Below, piece after piece: positions 43,464 to 54,699 of a DNA stretch of 64,000 nt. Origin of the DNA: Penium margaritaceum (Eukaryota; Streptophyta; Zygnematophyceae; Desmidiales; Peniaceae); the NCBI GenBank assembly GCA_023375785.1, contig SZWC01007359.1:57665-121664 (forward strand), written 5' to 3'. Each line of letters begins with the position of its first letter. The stretch's first letter is position 1. The position numbers and the translations under genes are program-made. The notes under the pieces were generated by a model. That model was given only the letters and a program-made list of their open reading frames with translations, did not search any database and was not told where the DNA came from.

Positions 43464-45000
43464 TTATGCCAGCTGACGCTCGAGGGTGCGCTCCTCGTTA
43501 CGGCGGTCTGAAGAGCAGTCCGAGGAGCAGTCGGATGAGCGATCAGAGAAATGGCCATCGTCACGAGCCGAGGGAGGCCCGGGGTAGTGAGAGGACGGGG
43601 GACCATAGTAGGGAGGTCCAGACAGTGGCGGCGTCCAACTCAAAGGGCTAGTTGGAGAATGTGACAGCTGAAGGGGGGCAAGCGTGGTGGAGAGAGCGGA
43701 AGCAAAAAAGGAGGATGAGGAGGTCGCAAAAGTCACTGTTGTAGTGGCGGAGGAAGCGGTCACACCGGTGTGGGCCTAGCGGGCGCGCATAGAGGAGGCA
43801 AGACGCGCATCATCACAAGGAGCCGGGCATTTGGTCGCAAAGTTCCTAGTAGCGCCACAGTTCCAGCAGGTGACGTCTCTGGTGGTGGCAGGTGGATTCT
43901 TGCCGCCACGACCACCCCCATGCCCCTTGCCCCCACGGCCACCCCCACGACCAGAGCCACCACCTCCCCACCAGAGGAAGCCTGAGTGGGGTGAGCAACG
44001 GCAGGAGATGAGGTGGAGGAGGAGGTTGTGGCTACTGGCGAGGAGGATGAGGAGGTGATTGCAGCGAGGGCAGCACGATACATGCGCTTGTTCTATAGCA
44101 ACAAGCGCATGCATCATGCAACAAGCGCTTGAGACTGGAGGTAGTGAAGTCATAGAGGGGACGGATCCCTGGCGGAGCCTCCACAGGAACCGGAGCAGCA
44201 GCAAGCCGCTCCAGCTCTGCGTCAGAGACATGTATGTAGAGATCAGAAAGCTCAGGGATGAGGCCAAAAACAATAGAGAGGCAGGCAGAAAGAGGACCGG
44301 GGGTAGCCCTACCAAGATCATGTAGCATGCGTAGGCTGCGCGCCCAATATTCATGTGTAGTCCCGTCCGCCCGCATCTACAGAGTGTTGAACTGGACAGT
44401 ATGGGCACTCTAAGCAACATGCTTAGTCACAGTTTTCCGCCAGCGGATGAGTGCATAGGCAACAACGGTGTCAGCAGGGATGCCACGTGTGGGATCTGCA
44501 TTGTACATACCGGTATCATCAAGGAGGCTCGCAGGGCCAACGTTGATGAGTGCCCACACAACGCGGGCGGCCTTAGCGGGCTGAGGGACGAATGGTGGTT
44601 TGGCAGGAGAGTAGTATTCCCAAAGCAACTCACCCTGGGCCCACGCACTGAAGCGCGTCTCCCAAGAGGTAAAGGTGAGTTTGGAGGTGAAAGGGGGTGG
44701 TGGCGTCTCGAAGTCACGTTGAATGGCTAGGAGAAGAGCACGGGCGAGGGCTGCTGCTGAGAGAGCGGGAGAGGAGGAGTTCGAAGCACCACCACTGGCA
44801 GGGATAGAGGAATCAGTGGACGCTGTCTCTTTGATTGGAAGGATAGCAGCAAGACTCGAGATGGCATGAAGACGATCAATGACAAGGGAAGCGACAACAA
44901 CAGCTAGCTCCTGCTGAGCCTCACGACCCTACTGGAGGTCATCTTCAACCTTGCGATGTTCTACCTGTGCCTCACTAAGAGCTGCCTGCAGTGCCTCCAT
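43464..45000 (-). pseudogene. gag: gag of H, knuckle His replaced
   Basis: The ATG at 45000 gives MEALQAALSEAQVEHRKVED, a coiled start, with a TAG soon after. Then QRDFETPPPPFTSKL, FTSWETRFSAWAQGELLWEYY: the same Gag signature as in the other families. TAG codons interrupt near 44414 and 44382, and there are two frameshifts near 44080 and 43980. A Gly/Arg-rich stretch precedes CWNCGATRNFATKC, a CCHC knuckle whose His is Asn. Confidence 0.75.
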
Positions 45001-45112
45001 CGTCTCCTCTGGTCTTGGCGTGATGATAAGAGAGAGGTATGAATGCACAAAGGAGGGAGGCTAGAGAAACAAGAGAGAGTGAAATGCATGAAGATGGAAT
45101 GTGATGCAGATC

Positions 45113-46456
45113 TCACCGAGCTAGTGGCGTGGCAGCAGGGTGAAGAGAGGTGGCACCACGATGGCAACAGAGGAGAAGAGAAGTGCCACCCATCCAGCGT
45201 CTGCCACTGGGAGGCATAGGAGCCCTGTGACCATGGCCCCTGCAACGGCGGCCGATGACGATGCAACGAACACCTGTGGTGACGTGCGGTGCGACCTCGC
45301 GGGGAGTGCCGGTGGGAGTCAGCACTACTGCAGCGGTGGATGCACGGATGGAGCCGACAGCACCAGATGTAGTGTTTGCTATAGAGGAAGCTGATGCGGT
45401 GACAGAGGCTGCTGTTGCCATCACCTGTGTTGCGATTTTTGCAGTGGCGGTAGCAAGAAGGGTGAGTGATGCAGCAGTGTGTGCGTAGGTCTTAAATGCA
45501 CATCGAACTACCGTCTGTGTTGGGGCTTGGTAGGCTATGGCTGTGGCTGCGAATGTGGCCGTGGCACCAGCAGCTGCGTCAAGAATGGCTCCAACCAAGC
45601 CACTCGAGTCGGTGTGGACGGGAAGAACAGCGGTCACACCAGGCACGTCAGGTGCTGTTGACAATCCAGGTGCTACAACTACTACAGGACATGGGGTAAG
45701 GGAAGGTGTGGCTGCTGATGAGGGATTAAACGACTGAGAGTCACAGGGAGGTTGCATCCTTGGAGACTGCGGTGGCGATGGAGGTAGGTCGTCCATTGTG
45801 TAGACTTGCCGGTCTATGTCCGCCTCACGCTCCTCACATTCGCGCTCATCCACAATAATAAGATCTTCTCGCCAGTACGAGCTATCCAGCATGCAAAACC
45901 ATAGCGGGGCATCGTCGTCGGTTGGGGGAGGTTCTTCAAAGACACTCGGCTCCTCCCACTTGCAATCTGCGTACCGAGATGTTGAGCGCGGGGATTCAAG
46001 CTCCTCATCGGGTGGACCATCAAGGGGCGGAGAATCTAGGGTGAAAGAGTTAGGGCTTCTGGTGCAGCCAAGAGAGGTGTGAGCGTGGTGAGAGCACCAC
46101 ATTGTGTACCCGGGTAGATGAGGTACCACGTGAGAACAGAGTAGCACAATGATGGTACGGGGTGCTGACTGCTGCAAGAGAGCAACAGGAAGAGTGGATG
46201 CAGACCGTAGAGAGTCCTGAGAGTGACCCACACCAAGGTGCAGGGCCGAGAGGGGCTGCACCGCGCGGAAGACGAGAGATGAGGGAGAGTGGAGTAGCTG
46301 CACTGTCGCTGAGACAGTGACCCCACTGTAGATAGGCATTGATCTTATGGGAGATGAAGGTGGCAATGGCGTGTGAGATGGGCACTGGTCGATGCGGGAT
46401 GGGCACTGGTGTGCTTCGCCAAGGTCCTCCGGAGATGAGGAGACGACCAGGGCCAT
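45113..46456 (-). CDS. Uncharacterised 447-codon ORF between PBS and gag of H
   Basis: A genuine ATG at 46456 opens 447 codons without a stop, ending 113 bp before the gag ATG and starting 180 bp after the PBS. The first 150 residues are Ser/Pro/His-rich. Residues about 150-240 are acidic and aromatic (CKWEEPSVFEEPPPTDDD, SSYWREDLIIVDERECEERE, DRQVYTMDDLPPSPP). Residues about 280-390 are Ala/Thr/Ser-rich. The end is basic and Gly-rich. I recognise no family. It is the longest unbroken frame in H although gag and pol around it are broken. Similarly placed extra ORFs are not part of the standard copia layout. Whether it is translated is unknown. Confidence 0.5.
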   Translation of the reverse strand: MALVVSSSPEDLGEAHQCPSRIDQCPSHTPLPPSSPIRSMPIYSGVTVSATVQLLHSPSSLVFRAVQPLSALHLGVGHSQDSLRSASTLPVALLQQSAPRTIIVLLCSHVVPHLPGYTMWCSHHAHTSLGCTRSPNSFTLDSPPLDGPPDEELESPRSTSRYADCKWEEPSVFEEPPPTDDDAPLWFCMLDSSYWREDLIIVDERECEEREADIDRQVYTMDDLPPSPPQSPRMQPPCDSQSFNPSSAATPSLTPCPVVVVAPGLSTAPDVPGVTAVLPVHTDSSGLVGAILDAAAGATATFAATAIAYQAPTQTVVRCAFKTYAHTAASLTLLATATAKIATQVMATAASVTASASSIANTTSGAVGSIRASTAAVVLTPTGTPREVAPHVTTGVRCIVIGRRCRGHGHRAPMPPSGRRWMGGTSLLLCCHRGATSLHPAATPLAR

Positions 46457-46636
46457 AGATACGCGCTGTCAAGAGGCAGTGGGTGGTGAGATTGCCACTG
46501 TCGCACGTTGCTGAGGCTGCCACAGATAGCAACGGTAGGTGGCGGCGAGAAGGCAGATAGATCGTTGGAGACTTGGGGTCCGCAAGAATACTTCCACAAG
46601 CTCAGAATCAGAGAGTTGCAAGAGCACGCTCATGTC

Positions 46637-46648
46637 GCTATGATACCA
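46637..46648 (-). other. Variant primer-binding site of H
   Basis: The minus strand reads TGGTATCATAGC, next to the LTR end. It differs from the canonical copia PBS at one base, and 46649-46653 separates it from the TGCTGGG end. Confidence 0.75.
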
Positions 46649-46653
46649 GTAGT

Positions 46654-47250
46654 TGCTGGGTAGTTTCCGAGATGAGCTATGTGAGATGAGGTGGGTGAGA
46701 GCAATGGAGTGCAAGATACGCCGTGGATGCAGTCAAACACTTGCCTTAGAAGTTGCACTCAAAGCAAAACGGAAGGGAGCGAGCGAACTAAGCGCCGGTG
46801 AGCACGCACCCACACCAAGCATCACGCTCGGGTGGACAAGTGTTTCGACGGGGGTCGAGCCCGACTGCTCGGATTAAACCGATGGCGGCTACTCACTAGT
46901 GCACAGCCAAAACCAGCACGGTGGCCCCCTAAGGATGAGCACCCGGGAAATATGCAGCGCCCCCAAAACACTCAAGGCAAGAGAAGCATGATGCAGGGCA
47001 CGGCAGTGAGAATGTGCAAGCCCTAGCATCTACCACATCACAGAATCATAGAAAGTTATGCAATGGCCATGTATGTGTCAAAGGGCACTCCTGGGTCCAG
47101 CAGCAGAAGGATGACGTTAGAGGTTTCTGTCAAGGTGTGCACGCATGACGCTTCCCTAGGTAAGGCCATTGTTATTTGATCTGTACATGTGTTTGCATAG
47201 TGTGGGAGACAAGAGGGCATAGAGTTGTGAGTGGCCAACAAACTTCAACA
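46654..47250 (-). repeat. 5' LTR of H
   Basis: 597 bp from TGTTGAAGTTTGTTGGCC to CCCAGCA on the minus strand, similar throughout to 39021-39629. Confidence 0.85.
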
Positions 47251-47980
47251 GTAGGGCATTTTGACACTTGAAAAAAAATGAAAAGAAGAAAGAAGGAAGT
47301 AGTTCGCAGGGACAGCCCGCAGCAGCAACTCGCAGCAGGAAGCGGCAGCTACGAGCAGCAAAAGTGCGTAGCGGCAGCAGGAGCAAGCAGCGGCAACGGC
47401 ATCGAGCAGCACCAGCGACAGCTACAGCCGTGGGCAGCAACACCAGCGTGGCGACAGTAGCAGGAGCATTGCGCTCGCTGTAGCGCTAGCAGCAACATCA
47501 ACAGTAGCAACATTGCAGCAGCAGCGACAGCATTGCAACAGCAGCAGTAGCATTGTTGTAACAGTAGCAGCAGTAGCTAAAACAGCGGAGCAGTAGCAGC
47601 AGTGGCTACAGTGGCAGCAGTTTTGTGTAGCAGCAATCACGGCTGCTGTGCTGCGCAGTAGTGCTTTGCAAAGCTGCTGCGCAGCCGCCTAGATTCTGTG
47701 CAGCTACGTAACTACGCAAGGGGGTGACGAGGTCCCCCCCTCACACTGAGGAGTCCTCGTGACTCCCACAAAATAACAACAAAAAAGGTGCTGATGTCAG
47801 CATTTTCCTTCCTAACATCATCAGGTCTGTGCTGATGTCAGCAAACCCCTGCTGACGTCAGCGCTTAGTCAAAACTTGGGGTCGGAAAGAAAAAAATTGC
47901 CAACGTTTCAACTCCTTGAGAATCTCTGACCGTTCTGAAATTCGACCAGTTTGACATCCCGGTCCATACTGTGCGCTGGC
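47251..47980 (+). promoter_or_regulatory. Leader of G (right part): CAG tract, GC hairpin, TGACGTCA sites
   Basis: 47310-47640 is CAG/GCA-rich. 47719-47770 has GGGGGTGACGAGGTCCCCCC and a following GAGGAGTC/GACTCC fold-back. TGATGTCA at 47792-47799 and 47833-47840 and TGACGTCA at 47853-47860 follow. The left part of this leader is 38787-39020, before H, and is also CAG-rich. Confidence 0.65.
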
Positions 47981-49470
47981 ATGGCTCCGACCGGTGACAA
48001 GGGAAAAGGACCACCAGATCCCCCTCAGGGGTCATGAGCCCACGCTCGCAGGCCATTGCCGACCTGCGTAGTCAGCAGGATGAGATTCGTCATCAGTAGC
48101 AGCAGCAGACTGACGCCATCCGTGCACTCACTGATCTTATTTGTGATCTGTCCACGGCCCCATAACAGACATCCGGAGGAGTCGGCAGTGCCATACCTTC
48201 TGCACAACAGTCAGCATCTACACCGAGGAGAGCAGCAGGACAGGACCCGCCACTTTTCGATCCTTTGGATGAGGACCCCGACATGCCGGGCATGGAGGAT
48301 GACACCCATGAGAGGGAGATTTGCGTGCTTCAGGAGCGTCTCCGCCATCTTCAGACGCGTTCATGTTCCTAGTTCCCGGAGATCCGATCCTTGCCTGACC
48401 CCTACCTCGGCAACTTTCCCCGTCCCGGTGTCTTCCCCATCCCTCGTCCTTCCCAGCCTGTTGTTGCTCTCCCCACGGAGCAACAACCCAAGGACTTCAA
48501 GACATTGCCCCCACGTTATGTTAGCGAGGAAGGCTTTGACTGTTGGGAGAATCTCTTCCAGGTCTGGGCCACTTCAAAGGGGATATGGTACTACGATCAC
48601 AATCCATACCAGGTTACGGACCGCGCTCAGGTGGTGACAGCGGCTCGGGCAATGCGCGGACTCTTTTGCGCCATGCCGCACGAGACTGTCGCGGAATTTC
48701 GCCATTTCGTTGGAAAGGCCGACACTAGCGTGGGTGCTGATCCACGTGGGGTCTGGGACCTGGCACTGTCCCTGCTTGCTGCAGAGACGCATGCCACCCG
48801 CGCGGCTCACATTTGCGCCTTTCACTCCCTTTGTCAGGGACCTCTTGAGCTTGCAACCGATTACTGGCGGAGTGCCATGCTCATCTACACGCGCCTTGGG
48901 ACTTCAGGAGGTACACAACTCTGGGCGCTTTGCACGATCATGATCGCAGTACGTCTTGAGCACACAGACATCTCCTTAGGGTACAGTGATGCCGTGCTCG
49001 AGCCCTTCTCCACCTCACTTCAGCTCTTCCCTTGGACGCATGAGATTTTCCTCCAGGTGACTTCTGCCCGCTAGCAGCATGGCCCATTAGGTGAGTCCCC
49101 TTGTTGCATCAGTCATCACGTCGCCGCCGACGCCCCTCTTGCAGTCCACTCCACCATCCTCTGGCACACCCTCCTCTATTGCCCTCCACCTCGGCTACCC
49201 TGACTTAGATGCAGGGTGTGGCAGCCGCAGCACAGGGAAAGAAGGGCAAGAATAAGCGTGGTTTGGGCCAGCAGTAGTTGTAGCAATAACAGTCATCAGG
49301 CGGTAGCAGTGGACATACTGTCCACTACTACAACTGTGGAGGCCCTCATTGCTACACTGAGTGCCAGTAGCCACTTGAATGGGTGTGGATCACTCGCGGT
49401 CTTCAGGCTGCATATGCACAGTGGGTCGCGTCAAGAAGCATAGCCTCTGATCGTGCGGCGACCACGACCA
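47981..49470 (+). pseudogene. gag: gag of G (broken)
   Basis: ATG MAPTGDKGKGPPDP, early frameshift, then a 227-codon open stretch (48391-49074) with QPKDFKTLPPRY, WATSKGIWYYDHNPY, ADPRGVWDLALSLLAAETHATRAAH and LGTSGGTQLWAL. It is nearly the same protein as A and C. The knuckle region near 49310-49370 reads HYYNCGGPHCYTEC, lacking the first Cys. Sequence similarity to family I ends shortly after. Confidence 0.85.
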
Positions 49471-49479
49471 GAGGGAGAA

Positions 49480-51075
49480 CAAAGCGGACGCATGGATTGA
49501 CTCAAAGTACATAATCACAGCTTCCTGACAAGTCCTTATGTGTCCCACTCAGCCAAGGGAGAACAAAGGTATACTCCTTCAAGGTCCCCACTTTAACGTA
49601 CTCGTAGACTGGCGGGATGAGCGACAAGGCAACTTCCTTCTCCACCACATGCATAGGCAATAATCTTATAGAACTGATTTAACAGTGTTGCCAGCGTCCT
49701 CCAACCACCTTTTGGCCTTGAAGACTGCTCTCTGCCTCCTTCACCAATAATCTTTGCCACATTTCTTGTTGGGAGTGTTGGTGTCGTTACCTAAACCTGA
49801 CTCATGACCTCCAAACTTTGACATCACATCTCACTCAAATGGACTCCGGATTGAGTTTCGTAAAATGCGTTGGAAGTTGTAAAACATCCTCTTCACAACT
49901 GTAGTACCATGAATTTGTCAAATTTTGGCACCCTCATATCCACCATTCTCATAGTTTACAAAACTAGAAATAGGACACATCCACACTCTCCCCTCAGCTC
50001 TTGAAAGCGGTCACTCCTTGCAGCTTGGTGAGGAAGTCTGCCAACATCAGAACTTGATCTACACCACCTGCTTTACTATGAGCTCACGGATGAAGTGGTA
50101 CTGTAGGTTGATGTGCTTGGTGCGTGCGTGAAACTTTACGTTCTTGGTCAGAGCAATGGCGCTCATGTTGTCACTATACATGGTGGTCGTTGCAATCTAC
50201 TACCGTCAAATTCTTGCTAGCAACTCATGCAGCTACACGGCTTCCATTGTTGATTCACTCATGGCGATGTACTTTGCTTTGGTGGAGATGGCGATATACT
50301 CTTGTTTCTTGCTCCTCGAATTGATTGCACCTCCTCCGAGTAGAATCAGAAATCCACTGGTCAGCCTCCTTGTGCCCATTACACCTCCCCAATCTGTGAG
50401 ATGTCCTTTGCGAAGACGCCAAGATCTCCTGCTGCCGGTTGCGCTTGAGCTAAAGGTCAAGGTGGTAACCAAGCTTTCCCGCGTCGTTCATTTCAAACCT
50501 GGCAGCAAGGGGCTGGTTCAAATCGATTAAAAGAGACTTGGAGTTAGAGGCAATGAGCAGATCATCAACGTAGAGCAAGGAGATAGCCTGGCGTGTCTCT
50601 TGCATGTGCCCATAGATTGCATGGTTAGCTTCACTGTGCTCAAAACCAAGCCTAGCAAGCTGCTCATCATTCTTGTGGTGCCATTCTCGCGGCGCTTGCT
50701 TCAGACCATACAGCGTCTTCACAAGCTTGCACACCAAATCCTCCTTTCCGACATCCACATACCCCTCAAGCTGCTCAATGTACACATTCTACTCAAGGTT
50801 ACCATTAAGAAATGTATACATCACATCCATTTGGTACACCTCCCAGTCCATAACAGGGACAAGAGCGGGGATCGCTCGGATGGATGGGGACTTTGCGACA
50901 AGTGCAGTTGTCTCATTGTAATCCACACCATCAGTTTGCGCATACCCATTTGTAACCAGCCATGCTTTTAACATGAGGACCTTACCATCCGCACCACACT
51001 TTCACTTGAAGATCCACCCACACCCAACCACCAGTCTGCCACGTGGAGCTTCCTCGAGGGTCCAGGTGACCTAGC
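49480..51075 (-). mobile_element. pol: Element J: 3' part of an older, unrelated copia element
   Basis: From the right: APRGRLVVGCGWIF, KCGADGKVL, GYAQTDGVDYNET, AKSPSIRAI, DWEVYQMDV, FLNGNLE, VKTLYGLKQAPREWHHK, SLLYVDDLLIAS and LGYHLDL (RT). RNaseH follows: RRLTSGFLILLGGG, KKQEYIAIST, SESTMEAV, HARTKHINL. The polypurine tract and LTR start (TGTGGATGTGTCC, minus) are at 49981-49996; the LTR extends left to about 49480. Base composition is less GC-rich than the neighbours and the protein is closer to typical plant copia. Everything upstream of RT is missing. Confidence 0.8.
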
Positions 51076-51857
51076 AGAAGTGTAGTACGTGATGCGTCCT
51101 TCGCATCGATGCGAACCGACATGACCAAACGGTCGCAAAATCACGTTTTCACGCATAAGCGCGCGCTCGGTCATCCGATTGCCAAGTCGTCTGAACAAAT
51201 AAAAAATCCTACACTACAGATGGTCACATGCTATCACAGACTAAGTTTCCTGTGTTACACAGGCAAAAGGCCTTTCAAACCAAGAGTCATGTCAACGAGA
51301 AATTTCTGAAAGAGAGAGCTAAACAAAAAGCCCCAAAGTGGCTCAACCTGGTCATCATAACTGTACTAATGTCTCTCGTGGCAAGACAAGCCACCCCAAT
51401 GAAGTCAGAAGCTCAGAGCCACTGTTGGGTATCCAACATGACGGCTTGGCTTGCGTCTTCATCCACGGCACATACCCTTGTGAACTTTGAATTCCACAAT
51501 TGATATGTTTCATAGTTATTTCAACGATTTTAAGGGTGCCTTGGAATTATTCAATGGGTACTTTTATGTTTGACAAAAAACAGGGGTTAGACCGTTGAAT
51601 TCGATGATCGGGTGTGTTTAGTTTTTTGTTTCGACGAGGATGTTGGTTACATGTGTTTTTTCTCCCTCCACGTGGAGTTCGATAGCGACGACCATTCAAC
51701 CGTTTGTTTTTTCAAATGCTCAAGTGCTCGTCGCTCTTGGGTTTGACGTTCATGAAACGTCAAACGCAAGGCGAAGAGTGGTCAATGGCCTTGAAAATCA
51801 CCAAAATGCACATCGAGGTGCATGAACTCGCCGAGCGAAACTACATTTTTTCATGTA
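51076..51857. other. Gene-free stretch between J and E
   Basis: No supported gene. A perfect 16-bp palindrome TTCGCATCGATGCGAA lies at 51100-51115. A hairpin GTTTGACGTT/AAACGTCAAAC lies at 51741-51765. 51550-51640 resembles 61056-61160 on the far side of E. ATGTA at 51853-51857 is the left target duplication of E. Confidence 0.6.
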
Positions 51858-52703
51858 AAATGGAAAGCCTAGGCAGCAGGTTGGGGCAGCAGCGTTGTTG
51901 ATGCAGCGTGCAGGCTTCCACTCTCGTTGCTTAAGTCAGCTGCCCCCTCAGTCTGCTGCTCTAGAGTCTAAGTCTGGAAGCTCTGGGTTTGTTACTCAAA
52001 AACGCGTGCGCCAGAGTTAGCGCCAGAAAGCAGCTGAAAACTGAAAGCAACTAGTTAGGAATCAAGAATGAGACACAATGGGAGACCCCTCCAAGAACTA
52101 GCCTCCCCCCAGCTCTGTAGAGCTTGTTACTCAGTTCAACAGCCAATCAGAAAATAGCTCTATTTTCAGCCTGGCAGGTTTTCTCGGTGTGGCCTGCCAG
52201 ACGACCAACAGCCCAAAACCCGGGCATCGTCCGTTTTGCCTGAAAACTGGACCATACCATAATACCGACGCTGCGAACGCCGTCGTGCGGTCAGAATCAG
52301 CTAGAAAAATAGTAGCAGAGAGTTATGGCTGCCCGAACCCAGGCAGCACCTACGGTAGTCCATGATGTCGAACAGGGACATACAGCATGCAACAAGGACC
52401 CTAGGCAGGGCACGACGACGCAGACGCGACGGGACACGCTTGACGCATGCAGACAACAATTGCGGTGGCAGTGACCGCCGGGAGCATGACCGCCAAGGTG
52501 GCCTGCCGATGGAGCTGAGCACGTCGCCGGAGAAAGGAGGCTCCAGCGCACCGCGAGTAGACCTCAGCATGCGTCGGCTCCACCGGATGACGCTCCATCA
52601 GTGTCGAGCCTCGCCGTCAGTCATCTGCACGCCGATGTATACAAGCCGGGAGGACACAACAAAGCACAATGAGGGATGCGCAAAAACCAGCACTCCCCCA
52701 TGA
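51858..52703 (-). repeat. 3' LTR and polypurine tract of E
   Basis: LTR 51858-52692 (835 bp), starting TGCTGGTTTTTGCGCATCC on the minus strand, preceded by CATGGGGGAG (52693-52703). A CCAAT-type AGCCAATCAG is near 52141. Confidence 0.9.
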
Positions 52704-52799
52704 CTCACAGGCGTAGTGTACATGGGCGGGCAGAGAAACGGTCAACATCAAGACTCCCCCAAGGTACGCAGAGACGCGGGCAGAGACAAAGAGGGCAAC

Positions 52800-53606
52800 T
52801 CACAGACTCACGCCGACTGAACTCACAACCTTCTTGAACAATTCCCGCTTCAGTGCCTTGGTCAAGAAGTCAGCCAGCTGTCGTGCAGTCTCAACCCATA
52901 CGATGCTGATGCTGCCATCATGCAACAACAAACGCACATAGTGATACTCAACATTGATGTGCTTTGTCCGTGTGTGATGCGGACCATCATTGTCGGCGAT
53001 GGCTATGGCACTCTCATTGTCACAATGCAAGGTGATGGATACGACAGACTGACGCAACTTGGACAGCAGACGACGCAACCACACACTCTCACACGCGCCT
53101 GAGCCAAGGGCCACGTACTCAGCCTCGGCAGTGCTGCGTGCAATGCACCCCTGCTTGCCACTGCGCCAGGACACAGCTGTGCCGCCAACCAGAAAGATCC
53201 AGCCCGTGCAACTCTTACCGTCTGGACTGCCGGCCCAGTCACTGTCGGTGTAGCTCACTGCGACGACGGACGGCTGATGGCGGAACATGAGACCTCGCCG
53301 AGGAGTCAAGACGACATAGCGCAGCACTCGGATCGCGGCCTCAAAGTGGAGGTGACACGGCTCCTGAGAGAACTGGGCTAGGAGGTTGACGGCGAACGCG
53401 ATGTCTGGGCGCGTTGTCGTCGCCAGGAACATCAGTGACCCGATGACCCACAGATACGTGGTCACGTCAACTGGCTCCCCCACAACAGCTGGGTCATGAC
53501 TCTTCAGCTTCACCTGGCCATCGGGTGACATCGGTGAAGATGCGCTAGGTACGAGGGGCAAGTCCTTGGCGAAGCGAGTGGATAGGGTCTGCACATAGAT
53601 AGCCTA
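52800..53606 (-). pseudogene. pol: RNaseH and RT tail of E
   Basis: A 264-codon open stretch below a TAG at 53604-53606 that breaks YVH-AIYVQTL. GSLMFLATTTRPDIAFAVNLL, YTDSDWAGSPDGKS, VSWRSGKQGCIARSTAEAEYVAL, HCDNESAIAIAD, HTRTKHINVEYHYV and DFLTKALKRELF are all well preserved. RNaseH degrades the RNA strand during cDNA synthesis. Confidence 0.9.
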
Positions 53607-54634
53607 GTGAACGTACAGGATGCCTTGGGAGCGATCATGCTCAAGCTCCATGCCCAGGAAGACTCGGGCAGACCTGCGGTCCTTCATCTGGTAGGCGACG
53701 TGCAGCAAGTCCTTGACACGCTGGATGGCGGCCGCGTCTGGTGACACAATGAGGAGATCGTCGACGTAGACCAGAACCGCGGCGAAGGTCTGACCTCGCG
53801 GGCTGACAAACAGTGCGGGGTCAGCGGCGTGCGCTGGAGGCCGCCACAGAGAAGCGTCCTCCTGATCTCCTGGTTCCAGCACCGAGGCGACTGCTTCAGG
53901 CCATAGAGGGCCTTCCGCAGCCGCCAAACTCTCCCAGTGTCGTCGTCGAAGCCTGGGGGCTGCGTCATGTAGAGCTCCTCACCCTCCAGTGAGCCATGGA
54001 GGAATGCGTTGCTCACGTCCATCTGATGCAGCTCCCACCCGTGCTGGGCAACCAGGCTGAAGAGCGCCCGGCTAGGGGAGAACCGACCGACTGGGGCAAA
54101 GATCTGGTCGTAGTCGACCCCAGGGACCTGAGCAAACCCCTTTGCTGTGAGGCGGACCTTGTACTTGTCCAATGATCCGTCAGGCTTCCACTTACGCCAA
54201 AAGACCCACTTGGCACCTATGGCCTTCCGACCTGGAGGGAGGTCGACCAGGTCATACACGTGGTGCTGTCGGATGGCAGCGAGCTCCTCGGCGTAGGCAG
54301 CATCGCAATGTGCGGCCTCAGGGGAGGCTCGAGCCTCGCGTAGGGTGGAAGGGTCCTCCGGGCGCCTTGTGGATCGGACTGAGAGGGCGTGTGCATCACG
54401 AGCCCCAGGTGGGATACGGGCGACTGCAGCCACAACCGCATGCCGATGCTTGTGATGAAGCATGGCGTAGCCCAATGCAAAACCCAGGTGAAGGTCTGCG
54501 ATGATGGCAGAAGTGGTCAGGCCGAGAGCCTTTGTGCCAGGGTCCCCACTCACGACCGTGGGAGTGGAAGAGACACGTGGAGCCATAGGGGGTCGATGCG
54601 CCACAGGACGTGGAGCGACGGTCTGCACGCTCAC
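53607..54634 (-). pseudogene. pol: Reverse transcriptase of E, single frameshift
   Basis: HHVYDLVDLPPGRKAIGAKW, LTAKGFAQVPGVDYDQIFAP, LHQMDVSNAFLHGSLEG, PPGFDDDTGRVWRLRKALYGL and KQSPRCWNQ read in one frame. The frame changes near 53835 and continues VSPRGQTFAAVLVYVDDLLIVSPD and SARVFLGMELEHDRSQG. The first catalytic Asp and the YVDD pair are intact. Restoring one base is all the RT domain lacks relative to its relatives; the preceding spacer is also out of frame with it. Confidence 0.88.
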
Positions 54635-54699
54635 TGTCGGCCGAGGTCAGAGCTGCCACCTGGGCCACGTGTGTAGCGCGGTCGGGCAGAAGATGGTCC

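Larger units (their letters stand above)
39021..47250 (-). mobile_element. Element H: family IV Ty1/copia retrotransposon with extra 5' ORF
   Basis: 8.2 kb with two LTRs (609 and 597 bp), a variant PBS, a polypurine tract and gag-PR-IN-RT-RNaseH on the minus strand. A 447-codon open frame lies between PBS and gag. It is inserted in the leader of G: Family I leader sequence lies on both sides. No clean target duplication was seen. Frameshifts and stops break gag and pol. Confidence 0.85.
38149..49470 (+). mobile_element. Element G: family I copia, 5' part, carrying H
   Basis: 5' LTR, PBS and leader, then H (39021-47250) inserted in the leader, then the rest of the leader and gag. It stops around 49470 just after the knuckle region, where sequence of the unrelated element J begins; no pol follows. 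The right boundary is approximate. Confidence 0.8.
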
